A stretch of 64,000 nucleotides of DNA from Methylocapsa sp. D3K7 (GTDB lineage: Bacteria > Pseudomonadota > Alphaproteobacteria > Rhizobiales > Beijerinckiaceae). Made by a program: the position numbers and the translations under genes. The stretch spans positions 2,393,501 through 2,457,500 of the forward strand of contig NZ_CP123229.1 of assembly GCF_029855125.1 (NCBI RefSeq), given 5' to 3'. Below the pieces are notes generated by a model. It saw only the letters and a program-made list of their open reading frames with translations. It searched no databases and was not told the origin of the DNA. Shown one piece after another: positions 1 to 8,165 of this stretch (the first letter of the stretch is position 1; every line of letters starts with the position of its first letter).

Positions 1-1613
1 CCGCGCATGCGCCGCCAGAGGATTCGCCGGCCCAGCCGTTCCGACAGGTACTTTGCGGTGGTCTGGTCGTTGACCGCGAATACCATCCACTGGCCGGAAT
101 TGCCGAGGAACGTTTCCCAGTTCTGGGGATAGAGTTCCTGCAATTGGCCGATATTCTGGATGATCGGCCACAGCTTCACGCCATAGCCCGCCATAAGGCC
201 CGCGGATTTCGCCAGCTGCTGCAGGCGGCCGAGCGCGTAGAATTCATCGAGGAGAAACAGGGTCGCGTATTTCCCCTTCCGACCTTCGGCCGCCGACTGC
301 AGGGCGAGATTGACGAACATGCGCAGGAATCGGGTGTGGACATCGAGAAATTGCGGCGGCAGGACCAGATAGATGGTTGTCATGCCGTTGTTCAGATCGC
401 GCAGGCTGAAATCAGACGCGCCAAGGGTGCGCTGCATGCCCGCGCTATCCAGCCACTTCGTGTGCGCGATGGCAGTCGAGATAACGTCGCCCGCCGCGTT
501 CTTGCCGGCCTGCAATACCCCGGCGGCGCCGGCCTGCGCCAGCCCGCCCAGCTCCGCCATCTCTTCGAGCGGCGGGCCGTCCGGATGAATCAGCAACCCT
601 CGCACGGTGGCGAGGTTGCGTTCGTCGTATCCGACGTTTTTCGAAATCATCACATAGTCGATGATCCCGCTGATGAGCGACTTCGCCGAATTATCGAAAT
701 AGGAATCCTTCGACGAGCTCGGGACGACCAGCGCATCGGCGATCAGATCGACGCGCTCGCTGTAATCAGGGGCTGCCGGGTCGAGCTCGGCGAGCGGATT
801 GAACCGGGCTATATATCTAAGTAATTTCGGGTCGCGGATTTCGCCCAGCGGGTCGACGATCCTGACCGTATGGTTGAGGCATTCCACCAGGCCGTCGCCG
901 CCTTGCCCGCGCTTCAGGGCCGTCACGCAGGCATTCTGCCCCTTCGGGTCGATCACCAGCGCCGATCCGGGCCAGGTGAGAAGATTGGGAATGATGACAG
1001 ACCGCCCCTTGCCGCCGCGACTGGTGGCGATTGTGGTGATATGGCGGTCATCCTCGATGCCGACCAGCCATTTCGGATCGTAAAGCGACGCCCCCAGAAG
1101 AATCTGGCCGGGTTGCCACGGATTCGCCCATTCATCCATCAGGCCGGAAAAGCGGGCGGTGCCGCCGAGACCGACATGGCGGCCGCCAATGAACCACCGC
1201 AACGGACGCGTTGTCCGGCCGATGATGATTTTCATGGGCCGCATTGCCGCGCAAACGCAGAGGGGCAGGATCACGGTCATCAGCGGTAAAGCGCGGGGAA
1301 GCAAAGTGGCGAACGCGCAGGCCGTGAGGAAAACGACGACAAAAAGAACTGCGTTCGCGACGATGCCGACCGTCCTGCGGCCCAGCCTCGAATTCCAGAG
1401 CCCGTCGCTTCCGCCCCTGTTCCGCATGGCCTGCAGCAGCCTGGAAAGCCACATCAAAAGGACGACCAGCAGGACGCCCGATATCAGCGGACTGCTTTTA
1501 TAAACTTCATTCGCGTACTCCCGCGGCGCGAGATGCCAGAGCAGCAACGCAAAAGAGTCCTGGTATTGAAGCCACGCATAAAGAGCGGCGCAGACGGCCG
1601 TGAACATAATCAT
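1..1613 (-). CDS. traG: VirD4/TraG-type conjugative coupling protein (3' end outside window)
   Basis: ATPase of the type IV coupling protein family, which brings the relaxase-DNA complex to the mating-pair channel at the inner membrane. About 537 codons are visible and the frame runs off the left edge. Hydrophobic stretches near residues 43-60 and 84-130 look like membrane segments. The nucleotide-binding loop TSRGGKGRS is near residues 196-204, followed by VIIPNLLTWPGSALVIDPKG, typical of the family. A later LFLLDEF is the Walker B segment. The ATG at 1613 is preceded by GGAGAG. The gene lies just downstream of the SprT-like gene on the same strand, so the two may be cotranscribed. The family is clear; the exact subtype (TraG or VirD4) is not. 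Confidence 0.9.
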   Translation of the reverse strand, partial: MIMFTAVCAALYAWLQYQDSFALLLWHLAPREYANEVYKSSPLISGVLLVVLLMWLSRLLQAMRNRGGSDGLWNSRLGRRTVGIVANAVLFVVVFLTACAFATLLPRALPLMTVILPLCVCAAMRPMKIIIGRTTRPLRWFIGGRHVGLGGTARFSGLMDEWANPWQPGQILLGASLYDPKWLVGIEDDRHITTIATSRGGKGRSVIIPNLLTWPGSALVIDPKGQNACVTALKRGQGGDGLVECLNHTVRIVDPLGEIRDPKLLRYIARFNPLAELDPAAPDYSERVDLIADALVVPSSSKDSYFDNSAKSLISGIIDYVMISKNVGYDERNLATVRGLLIHPDGPPLEEMAELGGLAQAGAAGVLQAGKNAAGDVISTAIAHTKWLDSAGMQRTLGASDFSLRDLNNGMTTIYLVLPPQFLDVHTRFLRMFVNLALQSAAEGRKGKYATLFLLDEFYALGRLQQLAKSAGLMAGYGVKLWPIIQNIGQLQELYPQNWETFLGNSGQWMVFAVNDQTTAKYLSERLGRRILWRRMR

Positions 1614-1624
1614 CGCAGGCTCTC

Positions 1625-2308
1625 CTAGGTTTCGGGTGTGTGATTGGATTTGCTGGACGCTTCTGAAGCGCCGGCGGCAGCGTCTGAAATCGTCATCGGC
1701 CCATGTAACGGGCAATGCGGCGGGCCGGGTTCGGCGATCCAGCAAGCCGCGACCCGCACCGTGTACCCGCAGCTGTGATCCGCGCAGGCGGCCTTGAGCA
1801 TGCGGGTTCCTTGTTTCTTCGGGCGATCCGCCACCGCGCCGCCGCCGAGCGTAACGCGGTCGAAGTTCAGCCTTGCGTGGGGAAACGGCCCCAGCGCGGC
1901 CACCACCTCGTTTAAACGCTCTTTGAGCACCGGCCCTGGCAGGGCGTTCCGCATCGGCCCTTCGAGACCGATCTTGAGGGCCGCGTCCCGGAAGGCTTTG
2001 CCATGCTTCGCCTCAGGCGGCAGCGCCGCGTGCACGAGCTCATGCGCGAGTACCCCAAGCACCTCCGCCGGATCAGCGAAATCCGCGCGGATGATAATCT
2101 CGTGGTGGCCGTCGTCGGAGGCGCAGGCATGCCAGCACTCTCCCGCAACCTTCCCTTTTTTGCCCTGCGATGTGAACGCGACCGAACACCGGACCTTCTC
2201 CGGCAAGTGAAGGCCAAGTTTGGCGAAATACGGTCTTAGTTCGTTGATGGCGCCCCGAAGCCAGGCTTCGCGACTGCTGTGGTCGTTGGCCGTGCGAGCT
2301 TTCTGCAT
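1625..2308 (-). CDS. SprT-like zinc metalloprotease-fold protein
   Basis: A 227-aa protein with HELVH at residues 89-93, the HExxH zinc site of SprT-like proteins, preceded by a strand (GECWHACASDDGHHEIIIRA) usual for this fold. The C-terminal third has Cys/His pairs (CADHSC, then CPLH) that could form a second zinc site. SprT-like proteins are often found near conjugation genes on alphaproteobacterial plasmids, but their substrate there is unknown. It ends 11 nt before the coupling-protein start, so cotranscription is likely. It diverges from the ankyrin gene, and promoters for both should lie in 2309-2436. Confidence 0.75.
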   Translation of the reverse strand: MQKARTANDHSSREAWLRGAINELRPYFAKLGLHLPEKVRCSVAFTSQGKKGKVAGECWHACASDDGHHEIIIRADFADPAEVLGVLAHELVHAALPPEAKHGKAFRDAALKIGLEGPMRNALPGPVLKERLNEVVAALGPFPHARLNFDRVTLGGGAVADRPKKQGTRMLKAACADHSCGYTVRVAACWIAEPGPPHCPLHGPMTISDAAAGASEASSKSNHTPET

Positions 2309-2436
2309 GTGTCCTTTCCTCCGACAGTCCTGTGTCAGAGGTTGGGTGCACTGCCCCGTTTGACATTAGTCACGGATTGGTCATCGTAACGAACGGCTGC
2401 TGCGACAGGCAAGGACGGAGGCAAATTGGCGCTGGC

Positions 2437-3633
2437 ATGAACCGATCGTCCGAGCCCTTATTCGATGAGGAAGCCCGTCAGGTTATTCGCGAAAAACTGC
2501 TGCACTATACGAGACCGCGCCATATGGGCGTACATGCGCTTGCCAGGAAAATTGAAAATTCACATTCCACGAAGCCACGAATTCCCATCAGCACGTTACA
2601 GAGGTTTCTTCGCGACAGCGCTTGGACAAACGATATGTACGTCGGGTGGCTCAAACGCTTTGCGGAGGACTTGCCGTCTCCCGATCCGATCGCCTCGCTT
2701 GGAATCGCAATGGCGGAATTGTTCGGCTCAAAAGACACAGCGCAATACGCAGAAACTTACAATTTAGAAACCTTGGGCCGGATTGTCAGACGTCACTATC
2801 GCCTTAAATCCACTCTGGAAATGACACCGAATAAAGGATTTTGTCGGGTCGTTGAGTGGGCCGAATACAAGCGATTTTCGATCTCTGCAGGTGTTCTGGT
2901 CTGCAGCGGGGAGACAGTCATTTTAATGCTTCAGGATAATCTGAGCTGTCAGCCTAAACACCTCTTGTTACAGACTAGTTTGGAGTATGGTTGCTGGGAA
3001 TTGTCCGGGCGTGGAACAATGGTGGAATTCGAACCGGGCGTCGCGACGACGTCTCGCCAATTATCATTGTTTTCAATTTCGGCGAAGATGATAAGGCGCG
3101 GACTGGTGCCAGTTGTCGCTACATCTCCGTTGACGCCTACGATTGATAGCTGCCAGCGCTATATGAACTTGGTCGTCGCGAGGAGTTTTAAAAATTTACC
3201 TCCGCCCAGTTTTGATGACTCATCCCTTATTCGGCCTGTCGCAATGAGACCCCGGCAATCGGACGACACGCTAAACGCGGAACACGAAGGCCCGGCAGCA
3301 TTGAACCAGCAATCCATAGCGGATCAGAACGCCTTATTGATTGCCGCAAAAGGCGACGACATAGCGACGGTGCAACGGCTTTATGAAATGGGCGTGGATA
3401 TCAATATGCCGGATTCTGATACAGGATTGACCGCGCTTCATTTGGCAGTCGCCCGGAATGCGCTTGATGTCGCGAGATTTCTGGTAAGCGTGGGCGCGTT
3501 GTTCGTCCCGGACCGGTTTGGCCGTATGCCGACGATAGTCGCAGCTGAGTGCCGGGTGAGCGAAATCATGTGCGATTACATTGTTGAGGCGGAAGCGGCC
3601 GCCGAGACCGAGTCTGGGGCAAAGGGTGTTTAA
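2437..3633 (+). CDS. Protein with C-terminal ankyrin repeats and an unassigned N-terminal region
   Basis: 398 aa from the ATG at 2437; an upstream ATG at 2332 would add 35 poorly conserved-looking residues. The last third holds at least two ankyrin-type repeats: one reads ALLIAAKGDDIATVQRLYEM and the next GLTALHLAVARNALDVARFL. The first 270 residues are not recognised. They contain a helical start (EEARQVIREKLLHYTRPRHM) and a middle part with tryptophans and alternating hydrophobics. Codon use and GC are lower than in the neighbouring mobilisation genes, which suggests separate acquisition. Ankyrin repeats bind proteins, so an effector or regulatory role is possible, but nothing here shows it. 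Confidence 0.6.
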   Translation: MNRSSEPLFDEEARQVIREKLLHYTRPRHMGVHALARKIENSHSTKPRIPISTLQRFLRDSAWTNDMYVGWLKRFAEDLPSPDPIASLGIAMAELFGSKDTAQYAETYNLETLGRIVRRHYRLKSTLEMTPNKGFCRVVEWAEYKRFSISAGVLVCSGETVILMLQDNLSCQPKHLLLQTSLEYGCWELSGRGTMVEFEPGVATTSRQLSLFSISAKMIRRGLVPVVATSPLTPTIDSCQRYMNLVVARSFKNLPPPSFDDSSLIRPVAMRPRQSDDTLNAEHEGPAALNQQSIADQNALLIAAKGDDIATVQRLYEMGVDINMPDSDTGLTALHLAVARNALDVARFLVSVGALFVPDRFGRMPTIVAAECRVSEIMCDYIVEAEAAAETESGAKGV

Positions 3634-3890
3634 ACGGCGCCGGTCTCGAACATAGGGCAGATTTGACACTCCCCCTTAAGCCGGATCTTGTCACGCGTTT
3701 TTAATTCGTAAAGCTGCTCTATATCGTTCCTGAATTTGGCATTATCCAGATAAGAATTCGATCTTTTCCGCATTGCGCTATTCACAACATTTGATATTAT
3801 TTTTAGCATTATTTTTTCTACTTATACATTGCTTGTATAAATCTATTGAAAGCGATAGTTGTAAGGCCATATACTGAATAGAGGGGATAG

Positions 3891-3939
3891 CGAGCAATGT
3901 TTTTGTTATACAAAAACGCTCGTCAGGGGGCGCCCCCTG
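3891..3939. other. Candidate oriT: hairpin plus perfect palindrome upstream of mobC
   Basis: Two palindromes sit directly before the MobC/MobA genes. The first, 3891-3922, has arms CGAGC/GCTCG and GTTTTTG/CAAAAAC around a 5-nt loop. The second, 3924-3939, is a perfect 16-bp palindrome with arms CAGGGGGC/GCCCCCTG. The DNA to the left (about 3700-3890) is unusually AT-rich. Origins of transfer of MobA-type plasmids usually lie just upstream of the mob genes and contain such inverted repeats. The nic site cannot be placed from sequence alone. The rest of 3634-3966 has no gene that I can see. Confidence 0.45.
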
Positions 3940-3966
3940 AAACCCCGCTATGAGCGGCCATGTACA

Positions 3967-4335
3967 ATGAATGAACGGACACCACGCTTCCGCCGAGGCG
4001 GCAGGCCTCGCAAAACCGACTCCGAAAAACGCAGGTTGCTGATTGCAGCCCGCGTTCGCCCTGATGAGCTTGCAATCATCGAGGGTCGCGCGGCCGAGGC
4101 CAATTTTCCTTTGTCCGATTTTCTCCGCGAGCAGGCTTTGACCGGCGTCATTATCGTTCGCCGGTCGCGCAGGCTGAGCCCCATCGACCGGCACGACCTC
4201 GCCCGCATCGGCTCGAACCTTAACCAGATCGCGCGTGCCTGCAATACGACCGGGGACACATTTCGCGCGCGTCACATCGAAGCCACCCTTGAGGAGTTGC
4301 GGGGCCTGCTCAGGCGCATCGACGCGCCGGGCTAG
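3967..4335 (+). CDS. mobC: MobC-like relaxosome accessory protein
   Basis: A 122-aa basic protein with an N-terminal Arg/Lys-rich stretch (RFRRGGRPRKTDSEKRR) and a ribbon-helix-helix-like part (VRPDELAIIEGRAAEANFPL) followed by SDFLREQAL. The C-terminal half has the helical LARIGSNLNQIARACN segment that marks the bacterial mobilisation protein MobC family. MobC melts or bends oriT DNA so that the relaxase can nick. It precedes the relaxase gene by 8 nt, and both should be one operon. Confidence 0.8.
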   Translation: MNERTPRFRRGGRPRKTDSEKRRLLIAARVRPDELAIIEGRAAEANFPLSDFLREQALTGVIIVRRSRRLSPIDRHDLARIGSNLNQIARACNTTGDTFRARHIEATLEELRGLLRRIDAPG

Positions 4336-4343
4336 GCCGCCCC

Positions 4344-5114
4344 ATGAACTGGGCCAAAGGCAGAGCCACCAAGGGTCGCGGGACGTCCTTCAAGGGCGCG
4401 CTTGTTTACGTCCTGCACGATAAGAACGCGCAGTCCTCCGAACGTGTTGGCTTCGTGGATTTACACAATCTGGCAACCGACGATCCGCACCGGGTCTGGC
4501 GCGAAATGAAGGCATTGTGCGATGCCGCCGATGAGCTGAAACAGCGGTCTGGTATCGAGGCGACGGGGCGCAAGCTGACCAAACCGGTTTACGCTTTTAC
4601 CCTCAACTGGCACGAGGCCGACAACCCTGATCCGGCGCATATGCGCGAGACCGCTATGGATGCCTTGCACGCGCTCGGCATGGAAAACCTGCAGGCGATC
4701 ATTGTCGAACATAGAGACAGGCCGCACAAGCATGTCCATGTCATCGTCAACCTGGTCAACCCGGAGACAGGTCAGGCAGCATCCCTCTCGAACGACGCCC
4801 ACAAACTCGACCGGTGGGCCGACGATTACGAGCAGACACGGGGCGTTATCCGCAGTCCGGCCCGCCGCGCCAAATTCCAGGCTCTCGACAATGGCATCAA
4901 GCCGCCGAAGCGGCCAGCAAACGCCAAGACCAGAGAGGAATGGCTGGCCACAAGGAAGCTGAACGGCGAAAAGGCGAAACAACGCGCCGCCGAAATCAGG
5001 ACAGCCTATGCCGCCTATGTCGCAAGGCTAAAGGCCGCACATGGCGACGCGGCCAAAATTCGCTCTATGGAAGCCGACAAGCTGTGGAATGTCAAAGGAA
5101 CCGCGAAATCATGA
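4344..5114 (+). CDS. mobA: MobA-type relaxase (mobilisation nuclease)
   Basis: A 256-aa relaxase that would cut and covalently hold one strand at oriT. The N-terminus (MNWAKGRATKGRGTSFKGAL) is basic. The metal-binding HUH motif is seen as EHRDRPHKHVHVIVNLVN near residues 125-142. The usual catalytic Tyr of motif I is probably one of the early Tyr residues (for example in ALVYVLHD). The protein is short, containing only the nuclease domain, with no primase or helicase part. Its stop overlaps the next start by ATGA, so translation of the small hydrophilic protein is coupled. It is unrelated in sequence to the larger relaxase at 60.9 kb. Confidence 0.85.
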   Translation: MNWAKGRATKGRGTSFKGALVYVLHDKNAQSSERVGFVDLHNLATDDPHRVWREMKALCDAADELKQRSGIEATGRKLTKPVYAFTLNWHEADNPDPAHMRETAMDALHALGMENLQAIIVEHRDRPHKHVHVIVNLVNPETGQAASLSNDAHKLDRWADDYEQTRGVIRSPARRAKFQALDNGIKPPKRPANAKTREEWLATRKLNGEKAKQRAAEIRTAYAAYVARLKAAHGDAAKIRSMEADKLWNVKGTAKS

Positions 5115-5479
5115 AAAGCCGTCATGCAAAGGAAATTGCCGCGCAACGGACGGCCTGGCGACTCCTGGCCGAAGATCGGCAGAAAATCTGGTCGGATTAT
5201 CGCCAGACTTTCGGCATTTCGGACTCCGGGCAAAGCCAGACAGAGCAGGAAAGAACCCCTCGCGATCAATTCCAGGATGCGGCATCGGGACGTGACCCGA
5301 CCCGGCGCAAGCCCGAGAATGAGCAGGAATCCTCAGGCAGATCGAACCGACAAGGCTGGCGCGCAAGACGATCGGCAGCAGAACGGAAAGACGATGGATC
5401 ATACCGCGAGCGGGATAGAGGCAAAAGCGATGATAGCGGCGGCCGCAGCCGCCAGCGCGATCGTCACGATCCGGATTGA
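5111..5479 (+). CDS. Small hydrophilic mob-operon protein
   Basis: 122 aa, starting at an ATG that overlaps the mobA stop (ATGA), so expression depends on mobA translation. The composition is extreme: mostly Arg, Gln, Ser, Asp and Glu, with almost no hydrophobic core after residue 30, as in a disordered DNA- or protein-binding tail. I do not recognise a family. It could be a detached C-terminal tail of the relaxase or a partner of it. Confidence 0.5.
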   Translation: MKSRHAKEIAAQRTAWRLLAEDRQKIWSDYRQTFGISDSGQSQTEQERTPRDQFQDAASGRDPTRRKPENEQESSGRSNRQGWRARRSAAERKDDGSYRERDRGKSDDSGGRSRQRDRHDPD

Positions 5480-5525
5480 TAATGCTTCTGCAAGCCGTCT
5501 ATATCGAGCTTGATCAATGTTACTT

Positions 5526-5861
5526 TCAAACCTTCGCGCTCAGTCGCGGGGCGAGGACAGCGCGTTTTACATTTTGCCGCACCTTCACGTTAACGTCGAC
5601 GCGCTGATCCAGACGGCCGAGAACCGTCATGAGACGGTCTACGGTGAAGCGCCCGAGGTTTGCGTTGCGAATCCGGGAGAAATCGGCGGCGGCAATGCCC
5701 GTCAGTTCTCCAGCCTTGCGGACCGTCAGGCCCTTGCGGTCTAAAATTTTAATGATCTGAGCCGCCAGGATGGCGCGCAATTGCTCAAGGTCGGGGTTGG
5801 GCATGTCGAAGTCGCGGAAAATATTGCCGCTCCCTCGAACCAGTTCAAAATCGTCGCTCAT
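5526..5861 (-). CDS. higA: HTH antitoxin of a HigBA-type module
   Basis: A 111-aa XRE-like DNA-binding protein. The helix-turn-helix lies in the middle (LTVRKAGELTGIAAADFSRI), preceded by a helix (QLRAILAAQIIKILDRKG). Its start overlaps the toxin stop by 4 nt, the reverse gene order (toxin first) that is standard for HigBA and Gp49-like pairs. The antitoxin should bind the toxin and repress the promoter upstream of the toxin gene, in the AT-rich stretch 6206-6343. Confidence 0.8.
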   Translation of the reverse strand: MSDDFELVRGSGNIFRDFDMPNPDLEQLRAILAAQIIKILDRKGLTVRKAGELTGIAAADFSRIRNANLGRFTVDRLMTVLGRLDQRVDVNVKVRQNVKRAVLAPRLSAKV

Positions 5862-6205
5862 CGCAGAGCCTCCTTCAATCGTTTGATCCGTTCGCGGATC
5901 AGGTCAATTTCGGCCTTTGGCGTACTGATCCCGCTTTTCGATTTCTTCTGGAACGCATGTACAATCCAGATATCGTCCCCCATTTGCAGTGCGTACACGA
6001 CACGGAAGGCATCCCCTCGATGCTTCAATGCCAGTTCCAGCACACCGGACCCAAAGCCTGTCAGCGGCTTCGCGATGTCAGGGTGTCCGCCTTCGGCAAC
6101 GATGGTCAGGGCGCGGGCCATATCCTGCCGCGCCCCCAAGGGGAACTCCTCGAAATCCTTTCGGGCCGATTTGATCCATGCAATCGGCCGTGTCTTGCGC
6201 GTCAT
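5858..6205 (-). CDS. higB: HigB-like toxin (phage Gp49 family, RelE fold)
   Basis: A 115-aa protein with the layout of Gp49-like HigB toxins: MTRKTRPIAWIKSARKDFEEF at the N-terminus, the conserved LELALKHRGDAFRVVYAL core, and IWIVHAFQKKSKSGISTPK near the end. Such toxins cleave mRNA on the ribosome. It is the first gene of a two-gene operon with the antitoxin and lies between the mob unit and a broken integrase, as expected for a plasmid stability module. Confidence 0.85.
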   Translation of the reverse strand: MTRKTRPIAWIKSARKDFEEFPLGARQDMARALTIVAEGGHPDIAKPLTGFGSGVLELALKHRGDAFRVVYALQMGDDIWIVHAFQKKSKSGISTPKAEIDLIRERIKRLKEALR

Positions 6206-6343
6206 CCCTTATATGTTGTCATATCTGACTACATCAAGTCAATAATATTCCGGCAGCTGAGGCTGATCTGAATTTGGAAAATTATGAATATTGCAGTATA
6301 ATTAACTGTAGAAACAATAGGCATCAGGACCGCCGAAAGCAGC

Positions 6344-6652
6344 GTGATCGATAAAGACAGGCATGAAAAAGAAGGCCGAAAGTTCGCTTCTGACCGGTTG
6401 CCGGATGGCCCGACCGCCAAGCGGAGCCCTCAATATCTCGACTTTGAAGAGGCCCGCCAGCTTCTTGCCGGGATGAATGTTCATCTCACGCGCCGCCAGA
6501 TTAAACGCTCATCTGACAAGGACGCTACAGGAAAACGCAAGCTGCCCTGGTTTATCGATCCTATCGAGGGGCGCCTTAAAATCGAAAGAAACGCCCTGCT
6601 GAGCGCTTATTTCAATAGACAGGTTGAAGCGGAGCGCAATTGTTATAAATGA
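6344..6652 (+). CDS. Hypothetical protein, possible DNA-binding accessory protein
   Basis: 102 aa, rich in charged residues (DFEEARQLLAGMNVHLTRRQ). The middle resembles the helical part of excisionase or other small DNA-binding proteins, but I cannot name a family. It stands 48 nt before the start of an integrase fragment on the same strand, which would fit an excisionase-type role. The sequence before it (6206-6343) is AT-rich and probably carries the promoters for this gene and for the toxin-antitoxin operon. Confidence 0.4.
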   Translation: MIDKDRHEKEGRKFASDRLPDGPTAKRSPQYLDFEEARQLLAGMNVHLTRRQIKRSSDKDATGKRKLPWFIDPIEGRLKIERNALLSAYFNRQVEAERNCYK

Positions 6653-6700
6653 ATTCCGAAGATATTGCAGTTTATCAAACGTATTTGCTATTAGTATAGT

Positions 6701-6844
6701 ATGTCAGACATAAGAAAAAGAACCGGCGCAAAGGGCACTACATATCAGGTGCGTTACCCAGACAGTAGTCGCAAGTCTGGCTACACCTACGTCAGCTTCG
6801 ATACGCTAAAAGAAGCGCGCGCGTTCTTAGAAGGCGGCCTGGTA
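6701..6844 (+). pseudogene. 5' fragment of a tyrosine integrase (arm-binding domain only)
   Basis: The first 46 or so codons read like the arm-type DNA-binding domain of phage-like integrases: RKRTGAKGTTYQVRYPDSS, then GYTYVSFDTLKEARAFLE. After about 6840 the frame runs into sequence that belongs to a different gene read from the other strand (DUF3489 remnant), so the integrase core and catalytic domains are missing. The truncation is therefore a junction between two fragments. Confidence 0.6.
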
Positions 6845-7036
6845 CGAAAGAAGAGGGGACATACGCGATCTGAGACGAAGGGCCACCCCGCAAAGAAGCC
6901 GCGGACCGAGTGTTGCTGCCAGCCCGTTGCCTTCAATGGCGGCGATCGTTGTCCCCTTTGGCTGCCTGAGGAGGGTGAGAACGGCTTCCTGCTTGGTTCC
7001 GCCGCGGGTCAATTCCGAGGGTAAATTAAGCGCCAA
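6845..7036 (-). pseudogene. Frameshifted remnant of a DUF3489-family gene
   Basis: On the minus strand the first frame gives ELTRGGTKQEAVLTLLRQPK and then GTTIAAI, the start of the DUF3489 domain. The continuation ATGWQQHSVRGFFAG is found in another frame, directly after. The consensus reads TIAAIMKATGWQ, so about two bases were lost near 6933. DUF3489 genes are common on alphaproteobacterial plasmids. The remnant ends at the junction with the integrase fragment. Confidence 0.65.
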
Positions 7037-7343
7037 TCGCCCTAGCGTTTGTAGTTAAACCTTACCAGGGGCGGGCTGCACGCCTCTGGATTCAGGAGTC
7101 CATCCTCCCTGTGCAACGCGCAAGGGATTGGTAATTACGGCCCTTTGATCAGGTACAACAGCCGAGCCGCCCCGGATGCTCGCGACCGTCATCACTACAT
7201 TGATACGGTGCCACTCACGGAACTTACTGGGTCTGAGATGCTTACAATCGGGTAAGCCGAGAAATTCGTGCGCCGGGCCAATGTTGGCGAGCAGCCGGTA
7301 TCTCGGCGACCTCCACGCTGTTTATGGCAATAGGGATTTCCAA

Positions 7344-7580
7344 ATGAGTTTCAAGCCGACAGTTGATCAGCTTTGCACGATCTCGGACATGACTGTGGGG
7401 TGCATGACTCAAGATTTTATCGCTAGCCGCATCGGAGTATCTGATGAGTTCAGTGCCTGGCGACTCAATATGATAACGGTATCCGTGTCTGAGGACACTC
7501 CGCCTCCACCGCCGCGTGCACGGCAGGCACCAATGACCGCGGAACGCCTGTTCGAGGCTCACGAGCCGGAAAAAGCTTAA
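7344..7580 (+). CDS. Possible small protein with an HTH-like stretch
   Basis: 78 aa from the ATG at 7344. The segment DMTVGCMTQDFIASRIGVS looks like a helix-turn-helix, and the C-terminus is proline-rich (PPPPPRARQAPMTAERLF). No ribosome binding site is visible before this ATG, and the upstream part of the same frame (from 7176) does not look coding. It may be a real gene fragment left by the rearrangements here. Low confidence. Confidence 0.25.
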   Translation: MSFKPTVDQLCTISDMTVGCMTQDFIASRIGVSDEFSAWRLNMITVSVSEDTPPPPPRARQAPMTAERLFEAHEPEKA

Positions 7581-7669
7581 CTTGAGATGTCCGCCACGCG
7601 GGACATTCAAGCAAGACGCCGAGATCGGGGAGCTGGCCCGCGAGCGCTGACGCACGAAAGGAAATTCAC

Positions 7670-7876
7670 ATGGCAATGGCAAAACAGACTTTCGGCACCC
7701 CATCTCCTCGACCAATGACCACCATGGACGACGAAGGCAAAGCCGTAGCGCTCCGGCAAGCGTGCTGGGTGTACGACGCCAGGCGCCGGGATATTGAGAC
7801 GAAATTTGAGACGGAGCTCTCGACGCTGAGAGAACAATATCTCTCGGAAGTGCTGAACATTCACAGCGCGGAGTGA
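7670..7876 (+). CDS. Hypothetical 68-aa protein
   Basis: A short protein with a good ribosome binding site (GAAAGGAAATTCAC before ATG). The C-terminal half is a charged helix (RRRDIETKFETELSTLREQY) that could form a coiled coil. No family recognised. Its stop lies next to the 3' end of a broken IS6-type transposase on the other strand. Confidence 0.4.
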   Translation: MAMAKQTFGTPSPRPMTTMDDEGKAVALRQACWVYDARRRDIETKFETELSTLREQYLSEVLNIHSAE

Positions 7877-7944
7877 TTCACGAAAGAGGCGGACAGTCCA
7901 CGATATGGACGTTCGTGATTTTCCACTCGACATTCTTCCTTATC

Positions 7945-8156
7945 TTGGACCAGGATCTCGAAAACCTCGCCTTCGCTGTCGACAGCCTGCCACATGTACA
8001 TTTGGCTTCCAGCGATCGAGACCACCATTTCATAGAGATGCCAACGAGTGTAAGTTTTAGGCCGGATCTTCCGTAAATTCCTGGCAACGATTGGTCCAAA
8101 TTTGAGTGCCCACCGACGGATCGACTCATGTGGCGGGCATAGGAGATGGGCTGCAT
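7945..8156 (-). pseudogene. IS6-family transposase remnant
   Basis: The start MQPISYARH is typical of IS6-type transposases. It is followed, in another frame and after the loss of about 35 residues, by ESIRRWALKFGPIVARNLR and later RWHLYEMVVSIAG and AVDSEGEVFEILVQ. The usual WHLDEM, which holds the first catalytic Asp, here reads WHLYEM. The C-terminal two thirds is missing. IS630 copy 1 begins 10 nt upstream of the remnant's start codon, so the IS6 5' end was probably cut by that insertion. Confidence 0.7.
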
Positions 8157-8165
8157 GACCCAACG

